NCBI GenBank assembly: GCA_900551195.1
Contig: URVD01000122.1
Location: forward strand, 1 to 5,577
Length of the DNA stretch: 5,577 bases
Origin: an uncultured Collinsella sp.
GTDB lineage: Bacteria; Actinomycetota; Coriobacteriia; Coriobacteriales; Coriobacteriaceae
Direction: 5' to 3'
Under the pieces are notes generated by a model. It was not told where the DNA came from. It saw nothing but the letters and a program-made list of their open reading frames with translations, and searched no databases. The translations under genes were made by a program, and so were the position numbers. Below are positions 1-5,577 of the stretch, one piece after another (position 1 is the first letter of the stretch; each line of letters opens with the position of its first letter).

Positions 1-225
1 GGCGGCTCCGGCGGAAGCAGCTCCGGCAGCGGCAAGGACCACGGCAATAACAAGCGCTCCGGAAAAGCGGGCGCGCTTGCGGGCACGGGCGATGTCAACG
101 CTGCCCTTACGGCAGCCGCTGCAGCACTCGCCGCGGCAGGCGCGGGCCTCATCGCCTACAGCGCCCGCCGCACGGCGCTCGAAAAAGACGCCGCCGATGA
201 GGTCAATTCGGATAAGCCTCGCTAG
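1..225 (+). CDS. C-terminal end of sortase-anchored surface protein (partial)
   Basis: Frame 1 is open from the window edge to a TAG at 223-225, giving the last 74 residues of a protein that starts upstream. The order is typical of a cell-wall anchor. Residues 1-20 are a Gly/Ser-rich spacer followed by Lys/Arg. The sorting-type motif LAGTGD is at 26-31 (bases 76-93). A strongly hydrophobic Ala/Leu/Gly/Ile segment follows at about 34-53, then a basic stop (RR, 56-57). LAxTG is the variant known for class E sortases of high-GC Gram-positives. By family knowledge, sortase would cut between T29 and G30 and join the protein to peptidoglycan. The tail after the RR is 17 residues and mixed in charge, longer than the usual few basic residues. 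The functional ectodomain is outside the window, so its role (adhesin, enzyme or pilin) cannot be told. Confidence 0.72.
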   Translation, partial: GGSGGSSSGSGKDHGNNKRSGKAGALAGTGDVNAALTAAAAALAAAGAGLIAYSARRTALEKDAADEVNSDKPR

Positions 226-274
226 CTCCAAGTTACTTTTGCGAGAGACGCCGACCCGGCTCATCGAACACCAA

Positions 275-310
275 AATGGGCTGGTTCTGAATACCCAGAG
301 CCAGCCCATT
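275..310. terminator. 15-bp hairpin between convergent genes, likely transcription terminator
   Basis: Perfect 10-bp arms (275-284 and 301-310) continue inward through one G-T wobble and four more pairs. This gives a 15-bp stem (275-289 / 296-310) with a six-base loop, 290-295. It lies 49 bases past the surface-protein stop and 90 bases past the acetyltransferase stop, so it could serve both converging transcripts. No T-run follows on the + strand. On the - strand the stem runs into TTTT, two of which are inside the stem. It is a good structural terminator without a classical U tail. Confidence 0.65.
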
Positions 311-351
311 GCGCATTAGATGTCGCAAGCGGAGTCGAGCTCGGCTTCCTC

Positions 352-380
352 GCCCCGCATTCCACCGAGGACAGTGGGGC
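352..380 (-). terminator. Weak GC hairpin just after the acetyltransferase gene
   Basis: Arms GCCCC (352-356) and GGGGC (376-380) can pair, with a further TCC/GGA inside at 361-363 and 369-371. A competing pairing is TCCTCG (347-352) with CGAGGA (366-371). On the - strand the structure begins 21 bases after the acetyltransferase stop codon, a usual terminator position. The stem is short and interrupted and no T-run follows. The stronger hairpin at 275-310 is the better candidate. Confidence 0.22.
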
Positions 381-400
381 ATTATCGTTTAAGGGCTTCG

Positions 401-961
401 TTATTGTTCGATGGTCTTCTTGACGACTGCGGGGACGCCTGCCGCCACCACGTTGTCTGGAAGGTCTTCCGTCACGACGCTGCCCGCGGCAATTACGCAA
501 CCGCTGCCGATGGTAACTCCCTGCAGCACTGACACGTTCGCGCCAAACCAGCAGTTATCGCCGACAACGATGGGCAGAGCCTTCTCGAGACCCAAGTTGC
601 GGTCCTTTGCCTTTAGGGGGTGCGAAGCGGTGTAGAAGCCGCAAAACGGCCCGATAAACACGTTGCCACCAAAGGTGATAGAGCCGCCGTCCATAAAGTA
701 GCAGCCATGGTTTACAAAACAGCCCTCACCAAAGGTCGTCTTGCTCCCGTAGTCAAAGTAGGCAGGCGAAAGGACCGTCAGCCCCCCGGGAAGATCGGTA
801 TCGAGCAAGGACTTCAAAGCATCGAGCTGTGCGTCGCTTCCAGGTTTTGCCATATTAAAGTCATAGCAGAGCGCCTCCGCCTTCGCGCGTTGCGCCAGGA
901 GCTCCTCGTCAAAGTTGGCATCATGCCACTCACCGCGCTCCATCTTCTCTTTCTCGGTCAT
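401..961 (-). CDS. Sugar O-acetyltransferase, Maa/LacA hexapeptide family
   Basis: The 186-residue protein is close in length to maltose acetyltransferase (about 183) and LacA (about 203). Residues 6-55 are the N-terminal helical Mac domain (MERGEWHDAN, then CYDFN at 32-36). Residues about 75-175 are left-handed beta-helix hexapeptide repeats (ITFGGNVFIG, IVVGDNCWFGANV, VTIGSGCVIAAGSVVTEDLP). ASHP at 112-115 places His114 where LacA has its catalytic His115, and N84 matches the LacA active-site Asn. The family ending AAGVPAVV is present. These enzymes work as cytoplasmic trimers that move acetyl from acetyl-CoA to a sugar 6-hydroxyl; the sugar cannot be read from sequence. The chosen ATG has a GAGGGG ribosome site (972-967) five bases upstream, which favours it over M7. 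The gene is transcribed alone, divergent from the topoisomerase operon, and its codons are less G/C-biased than those genes. Confidence 0.9.
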   Translation of the reverse strand: MTEKEKMERGEWHDANFDEELLAQRAKAEALCYDFNMAKPGSDAQLDALKSLLDTDLPGGLTVLSPAYFDYGSKTTFGEGCFVNHGCYFMDGGSITFGGNVFIGPFCGFYTASHPLKAKDRNLGLEKALPIVVGDNCWFGANVSVLQGVTIGSGCVIAAGSVVTEDLPDNVVAAGVPAVVKKTIEQ

Positions 962-998
962 TGCGCCCCCTCAAACAACATGCAGTCTTGATGCGGCA

Positions 999-1028
999 AT
1001 TCTACCAGCCGATAAGCCACGGTTTTAA
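999..1028 (-). promoter_or_regulatory. Candidate promoter of the acetyltransferase gene
   Basis: Read on the - strand, TAGAAT (1004-999) matches the -10 consensus at five of six positions. It is preceded by TGG (1007-1005), an extended -10 motif. TTAAAA (1028-1023) sits 18 bases upstream as a weak -35. The start of transcription would fall near 992, giving a leader of about 30 bases that includes the GAGGGG ribosome site. Assigned by eye from consensus only. Confidence 0.45.
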
Positions 1029-1082
1029 CACGAGCACCACACCGCGCAGGGAATGACCGCAGAAGCCAAAGGTGCCCGACTC

Positions 1083-1096
1083 CGAACGATTGTTCG
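1083..1096. promoter_or_regulatory. Candidate LexA (SOS) box, CGAAC-N4-GTTCG
   Basis: CGAAC (1083-1087) and GTTCG (1092-1096) are perfect inverted arms around GATT. This agrees with the Gram-positive LexA operator core (CGAAC-N4-GTTCG), and the mycobacterial form TCGAAC-N4-GTTCGA matches with one outer mismatch (C at 1082). The box lies 16 bases upstream of the -35 of the candidate topoisomerase promoter and 99 bases from the parE start codon. Exact arms of this kind are expected about 0.005 times by chance in a window of this length. Binding by LexA is inference; another dyad-recognising regulator is possible. Confidence 0.5.
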
Positions 1097-1112
1097 ATGG
1101 ATTTCGTGTTGG

Positions 1113-1141
1113 TTGGAATCGCCTATGGGCCGGGCTATGCT
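1113..1141 (+). promoter_or_regulatory. Candidate promoter of the parE-parC operon
   Basis: TTGGAA (1113-1118) and TATGCT (1136-1141) are separated by exactly 17 bases, each matching the sigma-70-type consensus at four of six positions. Transcription would start near 1148 and give a leader of just under 50 bases. TTGACT at 1145-1150 looks more like a -35 but has no suitable -10 at 16-18 bases. Confidence 0.42.
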
Positions 1142-1174
1142 ACCTTGACTATCTATATGACTTAAACGCAGCAA

Positions 1175-1179
1175 AGGAG
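1175..1179 (+). promoter_or_regulatory. parE ribosome binding site with unusually wide spacing
   Basis: AGGAG inside AAAGGAGC is the only strong Shine-Dalgarno match before parE, but it stands 16 bases from the ATG at 1196, roughly twice the usual gap. No in-frame ATG, GTG or TTG lies between them, so the start is not moved upstream. A weaker GAGAGAG at 1184-1190, five bases from the ATG, may be used instead. Confidence 0.5.
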
Positions 1180-1195
1180 CATCGAGAGAGCGAGC

Positions 1196-3193
1196 ATGGC
1201 AAAAAACACCGCAAACTATGGTAACGACAGTATTCGTCAGCTCAAGGACGAGGAGCGCGTACGCCTGCGCCCCGCCGTCATCTTTGGCTCTGACGGGCTC
1301 GACGGCTGCGCGCATGCCGCCTTCGAGATCCTGTCCAACGCCGTTGACGAGGCGCGCCAGGGCTACGGCAAGCTCATCACCCTTACCGCCTTTCGCGATG
1401 GCTCCATTCAGGTAGAGGACAACGGCCGTGGCTGCCCGCTCGACTGGAACCCTTCCGAGAAGCGCTTTAACTGGGAGCTCGTCTTCTGCGAGCTCTACGC
1501 CGGCGGCAAGTACAACAACAACCAGGGCGGCGACTACGACTTCTCGCTCGGCACCAACGGCCTGGGCTCGTGCGCGACCCAGTACGCTTCCGAGTACATG
1601 AACGTCACCGTTTGGCGCGACGGTAACAAGTACTCTCTGCACTTTAAGAAAGGCAAGGTCGTCGGCGCCAAAAAGAAGGCACTCGAGATTGAGCCCAGCG
1701 ACGAGGACCGCACCGGCACCACCATCAAGTGGCGCCCCGATCTTGAGGTCTTTACCTCGATCAGCATTCCCCACGACTGGTATCGCGAGACCATGCGCCG
1801 CCAGGCCGTGGTCAACGCCAACGTGACCTTCCGCCTGCGCATCGAGGACGACAACGGCGAGTTTTCCGAAGAGGATTTTTGCTACCCCAAGGGTATCGAG
1901 GACTACGTGCTCGAGAAGGTCGGTACCGACTACCTTACCGAACCCTTCTTTATCGAGGCCGACCGCCGCGGTCGCGATCGCGAGGACCTGCCCGACTACA
2001 ACGTAAAGATCACCGCGTGCATGTGCTTCTCGCGCACCTTCATGATGCAGGAGTACTACCACAACTCGTCATGGCTCGAGAACGGCGGTTCGCCCGAGAA
2101 GGCCGCGCGCAGCGCTCTGACCAGCGCCATCGATGCCTATATTAAGCAACAGGGCAAGTACAACAAAAACGAGACCGGCATTAAGTGGCAAGACGTCCAG
2201 GACTGCCTGGTACTGGTGACCAACTGCTTCTCCACCCAGACGTCCTACGAAAACCAGACCAAGAAGGCCATCAATAACCGCTTTATCCAGCAGGCTATGA
2301 CGGCATTCTTTAAGGAGCGCCTCTCGACCTACCTGATCGAGAACAAAGACGCCGCCAACAAGATCATGGAGCAGGTGCTCATCAACAAGCGCTCGCGCGA
2401 GAACGCCGAGAAGACGCGTCAGAGCATCAAGACCAACCTGCAGCAAAAGACCGACATGGCCAACCGCGTGCAAAAGTTCATCGATTGCCGCTCCAAGGAC
2501 AAGAACCGTCGTGAGATCTACATCGTAGAGGGCGACTCGGCAGCAGGCGCCATTCGCACCTCGCGCGATGCCGAGTTCCAGGGCGTTATGCCCGTCCGCG
2601 GCAAGATCCTCAACTGCCTAAAGGAGGACTACCCGCGCATCTTTAAGTCCGACATCATCATGGACCTCATGCGCGTGCTGGGCTGCGGCGTGGAGATTAA
2701 GGACAAGCGCATCAAGAACCTCGGTGCCTTTGACCTGGACAACCTCAACTGGAACAAGGTCATCATCTGTACGGACGCCGACGTCGACGGCTATCACATC
2801 CGCACGCTCGTGCTCACCATGCTCTACCGCCTGGTGCCCACACTTATCGACGAGGGCTACGTGTATATCGCCGAGTCGCCGCTCTACGAGATCAACTGCA
2901 AAGAGAAGACCTACTTTGCCTACACCGAGCTCGAGAAGAACGGCATCCTCAAGGAGATCGGCGACCAGAAGTGCTCCATCAACCGCTCCAAGGGTCTTGG
3001 TGAGAACGATCCGGACATGATGTGGCTCACCACCATGAACCCCGAGACGCGCCGTCTGATCAAGGTGGAGCCCGAGGACGTCACCAAGATGGAAACCATG
3101 TTCAACCTGTTGCTGGGCAACGACGAGGCGGGCCGCAAGCGCCATATCTCCGAGCACGGCAAGGAATACCTGGACCAGCTGGACCTGCAATAG
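1196..3193 (+). CDS. parE: Type IIA DNA topoisomerase subunit B (ParE/GyrB-like)
   Basis: This 665-residue ATPase subunit captures and passes a DNA duplex. The GHKL ATPase domain is residues about 20-215: EILSNAVDEA (E44 catalytic base, N48 Mg ligand), VEDNGRG (D75), ATP lid GTNGLG (119-124) and TGTT (173-176). The transducer domain carries the ATP-contacting QTK at 354-356. The TOPRIM domain has VEGDSAAG (E445), PVRGKILN (466-473) and TDADVDG (D527, D529, D531), followed by SKGLGEND (598-605) and TTMNPETR (612-619). Length fits the compact ParE/GyrB form without the proteobacterial insert. Departures from the textbook family are the lid (usual GGLHGVG), SAAG (usual SAGG) and GLGEND (usual GLGEMN), yet metal-binding and ATP residues are kept, so it should be active. 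It lies 45 bases ahead of parC and is surely its partner. Choice of parE over gyrB rests on the partner lacking a GyrA box. Confidence 0.9.
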   Translation: MAKNTANYGNDSIRQLKDEERVRLRPAVIFGSDGLDGCAHAAFEILSNAVDEARQGYGKLITLTAFRDGSIQVEDNGRGCPLDWNPSEKRFNWELVFCELYAGGKYNNNQGGDYDFSLGTNGLGSCATQYASEYMNVTVWRDGNKYSLHFKKGKVVGAKKKALEIEPSDEDRTGTTIKWRPDLEVFTSISIPHDWYRETMRRQAVVNANVTFRLRIEDDNGEFSEEDFCYPKGIEDYVLEKVGTDYLTEPFFIEADRRGRDREDLPDYNVKITACMCFSRTFMMQEYYHNSSWLENGGSPEKAARSALTSAIDAYIKQQGKYNKNETGIKWQDVQDCLVLVTNCFSTQTSYENQTKKAINNRFIQQAMTAFFKERLSTYLIENKDAANKIMEQVLINKRSRENAEKTRQSIKTNLQQKTDMANRVQKFIDCRSKDKNRREIYIVEGDSAAGAIRTSRDAEFQGVMPVRGKILNCLKEDYPRIFKSDIIMDLMRVLGCGVEIKDKRIKNLGAFDLDNLNWNKVIICTDADVDGYHIRTLVLTMLYRLVPTLIDEGYVYIAESPLYEINCKEKTYFAYTELEKNGILKEIGDQKCSINRSKGLGENDPDMMWLTTMNPETRRLIKVEPEDVTKMETMFNLLLGNDEAGRKRHISEHGKEYLDQLDLQ

Positions 3194-3227
3194 CAGCAAA
3201 TCGATAACGACGGCCCACAAATAGTTC

Positions 3228-3234
3228 AAGAGGA
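3228..3234 (+). promoter_or_regulatory. parC ribosome binding site supporting a GTG start
   Basis: AAGAGGA lies four bases before GTG at 3239-3241. This fixes the start of parC at a GTG in the 45-base gap after parE. The next in-frame methionine (residue 41, in NYMPYAMS) would remove the N-terminal basic segment and early winged-helix region, so GTG is preferred. Confidence 0.7.
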
Positions 3235-3238
3235 AATC

Positions 3239-5479
3239 GTGGCAAAGAAGAAGACGAAGAACCAGCCAAAGAAAAAACAGGTCAACGCCGAGAACGTCAT
3301 CGGCCTGCACTCCGAGGTCACCGACCAGCCGATTACGCAGACGCTCGAGGTCAACTACATGCCCTACGCTATGAGCGTCAACGTCTCGCGTGCATTCCCC
3401 GAGATCGACGGCTTTAAGCCCTCGCACCGCAAGCTGCTCTACACTATGTACAAGATGGGCCTGCTCAAGGGCGAGCGCCAAAAGAGCGCCAACATCGTGG
3501 GCCAGACCATGAAGCTCAACCCCCACGGCGACGCCGCCATCTACGAGACGATGGTGCGCCTGGCCACGGGCAACGAGGCGCTGCTTGCTCCTTTCGTGGA
3601 GTCGAAGGGCAACTTTGGCAAGTACTATTCGGGCGACCTGAGCTACGCCGCCTCGCGTTACACCGAGGCCAAGCTCTCCCCCATCAGCGCCGAGATCTTC
3701 AAGGACATCGACAAGGACCCGGTCGACTTCGTCGACAGCTACGACGGCGCCATGAAGGAGCCGCGTCTGCTGCCCACCACGTTCCCCAACATCCTTGTCT
3801 CGGCCAACAAGGGCATCGGCGTCGCTATGGCGTCCGACATCTGCGGTTTCAACCTCAACGAGGTCTGCACCGCCACGATGCACTACCTGAAGGACCCCGA
3901 CTGCGACCTGCTCGAGTACATGCCCATGCCCGATTTCTCGACCGGCGGCGAGATTATCTACCGCCGCGAGGAGATGGAGAAGATCGTCGAGACCGGCCTT
4001 GGCAGCTTCCAGATCCGCTCCCGCTGGCGCTGGATTCCCGAAGAGCGCATCATCGAGGTGTACGAGATTCCCTACACCACCAAGACCGATGTCATCATCG
4101 AGCGCATCGTCAAGCTCTCCAAGGAGGGCAAGGTCAAAGAGATCGCTGACATCCGCGACGAGACCGACCTCTCGGGCTTGCGCATCGCCATCGACCTTAA
4201 GCGCGGTGTCGACCCCGACAAGCTCATGGCGAAGCTCTATCGCTCGACCACGCTGCAGGATTCGTTCTCGTGCAACTTCAACGTGCTCGTCGACGGCTAT
4301 CCCCGTGTTATGGGCGTGCGCCAGATCCTGCACGAGTGGGTCAAGTGGCGTATTGAGTCCACGCGTCGTCGCATTAACTTTGACCTGGGCAAAAAGTCCG
4401 AGCGCCTGCACCTGCTGCACGGCCTCGAGGCGATCCTGCTCGACATCGACAAGGCAATCGCCATCATCCGTGGCACCAAGCTCGAGGCCGAGGTCGTGCC
4501 CAACCTTATGAAGGGTTTCGACATCGATGAGACCCAGGCCGAGTTTGTCGCCGAGCTCAAGCTCCGCAACATCAACGAGGAGTACATCCTCAACCGCACC
4601 AAGGACATCGCCAAGCTTGAGGGCGAGATCGCCGAGCTTGAGGAGATCCTCTCGAGCGAGGAAAACATCAAGAAGGTCATCAGCGACGAGCTGGCCGCGG
4701 TCAACAAGAAGTACGTGATGCCGCGCCGCACGGGCAGGATCGAACCCCATGAGGTTATCGAGGTAAGCTTGGAGCCCGAGGTCGAGGAGTACCCGGTCAC
4801 CATCATGCTCTCGCGCGATGGCTACCTTAAGAAGATGACGGACCGCGTGCTCAAGAAGGCGACCACGCTCAAGTACAAGGACGGCGACAAACCCTTTATC
4901 GAGTTCCCGTCCTCCAACACGCACGAGCTGCTGGTCTTTACCAACAAGAGCCAGGTGTACAAGTGCAAGGTTGCGGCGTTTGAGGACACCAAGTCGGCCC
5001 AGCTGGGCTCGTACCTTCCGACCGATCTCGAGATGGAACCCGACGAGAGCGTCATCTGGGTCATCGACCCCGAGGACTACAAGGCCGACGTGCTGTTCGT
5101 CTTTGAGAACGGCCGCGTGGTGCGTGTCGCGCTTTCTGGATACGTTACCAAGACCAACCGCAAGCGCCTTAAGAACGCCATCTACGGCGGCAGCAAGCTG
5201 CTGTATGCGCAGGTGCTCAAGGAGGACCGCGACCTCGCGCTGGTCTCGAGCGACTACCGCCTGATGAACTTCAACACGTCGCTGCTCAAGACCAAGACGA
5301 CCACCAACACGCAGGGCGTCCAGGCCTTTACGGCCAAGAAGGGCCGCTCGGTCACCACCGTCGGCACGACCGAGGAAATCCTTGGCGCCGGCGTCTCGGC
5401 CGAGAAGTTCACCGCGCAGAGCCTGCCCTCCGCCGGCGCCCTCATGAAGGAAAATGACATGCCGAGTTTGTTTGACTAA
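3239..5479 (+). CDS. parC: Type IIA DNA topoisomerase subunit A (ParC/GyrA-like)
   Basis: This 746-residue subunit cuts and rejoins DNA in a complex with the upstream B subunit. Residues 1-14 are Lys-rich and disordered-looking. The breakage-reunion domain (about 30-490) has YAMSVNVSRA (41-52), GFKPSHRKLLY (58-68), NPHGDAAIYE (94-103), and RYTE with catalytic Tyr141. It also has KGIGVAMAS (191-199), where Ile193 matches the DNA-bending isoleucine. Residues about 455-490 form the charged coiled-coil of the exit gate. About 515-715 is a beta-pinwheel of repeated strands (for example MLSRDGYLKKM, LVFTNKSQVYK, FVFENGRVVRV). No QRRGGKG-type GyrA box is visible, which argues against supercoiling gyrase. 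Position 99 is Ala where E. coli GyrA has Ser83, and Glu103 matches ParC Glu84. It starts at GTG, follows parE by 45 bases, and is likely translated from the same mRNA. The name parC is family-level; the protein is divergent. Confidence 0.9.
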   Translation: MAKKKTKNQPKKKQVNAENVIGLHSEVTDQPITQTLEVNYMPYAMSVNVSRAFPEIDGFKPSHRKLLYTMYKMGLLKGERQKSANIVGQTMKLNPHGDAAIYETMVRLATGNEALLAPFVESKGNFGKYYSGDLSYAASRYTEAKLSPISAEIFKDIDKDPVDFVDSYDGAMKEPRLLPTTFPNILVSANKGIGVAMASDICGFNLNEVCTATMHYLKDPDCDLLEYMPMPDFSTGGEIIYRREEMEKIVETGLGSFQIRSRWRWIPEERIIEVYEIPYTTKTDVIIERIVKLSKEGKVKEIADIRDETDLSGLRIAIDLKRGVDPDKLMAKLYRSTTLQDSFSCNFNVLVDGYPRVMGVRQILHEWVKWRIESTRRRINFDLGKKSERLHLLHGLEAILLDIDKAIAIIRGTKLEAEVVPNLMKGFDIDETQAEFVAELKLRNINEEYILNRTKDIAKLEGEIAELEEILSSEENIKKVISDELAAVNKKYVMPRRTGRIEPHEVIEVSLEPEVEEYPVTIMLSRDGYLKKMTDRVLKKATTLKYKDGDKPFIEFPSSNTHELLVFTNKSQVYKCKVAAFEDTKSAQLGSYLPTDLEMEPDESVIWVIDPEDYKADVLFVFENGRVVRVALSGYVTKTNRKRLKNAIYGGSKLLYAQVLKEDRDLALVSSDYRLMNFNTSLLKTKTTTNTQGVQAFTAKKGRSVTTVGTTEEILGAGVSAEKFTAQSLPSAGALMKENDMPSLFD

Positions 5480-5492
5480 AACAACGGCGACT

Positions 5493-5507
5493 AAACCGTC
5501 ATGGTTT
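5493..5507 (+). other. Small AAACC/GGTTT hairpin after parC
   Basis: AAACC (5493-5497) and GGTTT (5503-5507) can pair around GTCAT, and one more T follows. The stem is five bp and A/T-rich, so it is weak. It lies between the parC stop and the much stronger hairpin at 5519-5556 and may only assist termination. Confidence 0.2.
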
Positions 5508-5518
5508 TACAAAGCAGC

Positions 5519-5556
5519 GGGGCCCGGAGCGCAGTAAACGCTGCGCCCCGGGCCCC
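5519..5556 (+). terminator. Strong GC-rich terminator of the parE-parC operon
   Basis: Nine G/C pairs (5519-5527 with 5548-5556), one A-C mismatch, then six more pairs (5529-5534 with 5541-5546) close a six-base TAAACG loop. The hairpin begins 39 bases after the parC stop codon. No T-run follows; the next bases are ATGCATAACACC. Hairpins without a U tail are common after genes in high-GC Gram-positives, and the fold could also protect the mRNA 3' end. It could serve a converging gene beyond the window edge too. Confidence 0.72.
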
Positions 5557-5577
5557 ATGCATAACACCAGCATCATC

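Noticed and set aside
218..245. CTCGC/GCGAG inverted repeat around the surface-protein stop codon
   Set aside because: Only five pairs with an 18-base loop, overlapping coding sequence. The 275-310 hairpin is far stronger.
991..1056. Small + strand open frame of 21 codons in the divergent intergenic region
   Set aside because: No ribosome binding site. It overlaps the likely acetyltransferase promoter, and its peptide has no recognisable features.
403..1100. 12-base direct repeat ATTGTTCGATGG at 403-414 and 1089-1100, flanking the acetyltransferase gene
   Set aside because: About one exact 12-base repeat is expected by chance in a window of this size. There are no inverted ends, transposase or integrase, so an insertion scar is not supported. 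One copy overlaps the acetyltransferase stop codon and the other the candidate LexA box.
1053..1148. Small + strand open frame of 31 codons ending just before parE (possible leader peptide)
   Set aside because: An AGGGA directly abuts the ATG with no spacing. The frame covers the candidate LexA box and promoter, and there is no run of regulatory codons or attenuator structure.
1145..1150. TTGACT as a -35 element for parE
   Set aside because: The hexamer is good, but no -10-like sequence occurs 16-18 bases downstream. TTGGAA/TATGCT with 17-base spacing fits better.
1025..2062. - strand open frame of 345 codons opposite the parE start
   Set aside because: Same shadow effect. It overlaps the promoter region and the conserved ATPase domain, and its protein shows no family features.
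2618..4924. Very long - strand open frame (768 codons) across the parE-parC junction
   Set aside because: It is the antisense of two well-supported genes. Its Val/Leu/Asp/Ala-rich, motif-free protein is the usual shadow of G/C-ending codons, and it spans an intergenic gap without its own ribosome site.

Overview
The window is high-GC chromosomal DNA with strongly G/C-ending codons. A surface-protein tail carries an LAxTG-type sorting signal, a variant typical of high-GC Gram-positives. Two divergent type IIA topoisomerase subunits resemble those of gut Clostridia and Coriobacteriia. My best guess at the source is a Coriobacteriia-like actinomycete such as Collinsella or Olsenella. This is inference from protein style and composition, not from a search.

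Layout: (1) 1-225, + strand, the C-terminal end of a sortase-anchored surface protein whose start lies outside the window. (2) 226-400, a non-coding stretch between convergent genes, dominated by a 15-bp hairpin that probably ends transcription. (3) 401-961, - strand, a sugar O-acetyltransferase of the Maa/LacA left-handed beta-helix family. (4) 962-1195, a 234-bp divergent intergenic region with a candidate promoter for each side and a CGAAC-N4-GTTCG palindrome matching the Gram-positive LexA (SOS) box. (5) 1196-3193 and 3239-5479, + strand, a two-gene operon for the ATPase/TOPRIM (B) and DNA cleavage (A) subunits of a type IIA topoisomerase, here called parE and parC. (6) 5480-5577, a terminator region with a very strong GC-rich hairpin.

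The two topoisomerase genes should make one heterotetrameric enzyme. The B subunit supplies ATP-driven strand capture and the metal-binding TOPRIM fold. The A subunit supplies the DNA-linking tyrosine and a C-terminal beta-pinwheel. The A subunit has no recognisable GyrA box, so decatenation or relaxation (topo IV-like) is more likely than supercoiling. Both proteins depart clearly from textbook GyrB/ParE and GyrA/ParC. The most interesting points are the candidate SOS operator upstream of the operon, the alanine at the main quinolone-contact position of the A subunit, and the divergent motifs of the pair. I see no mobile element, CRISPR array, tRNA or rRNA, and no clear sign of a wholly new system.
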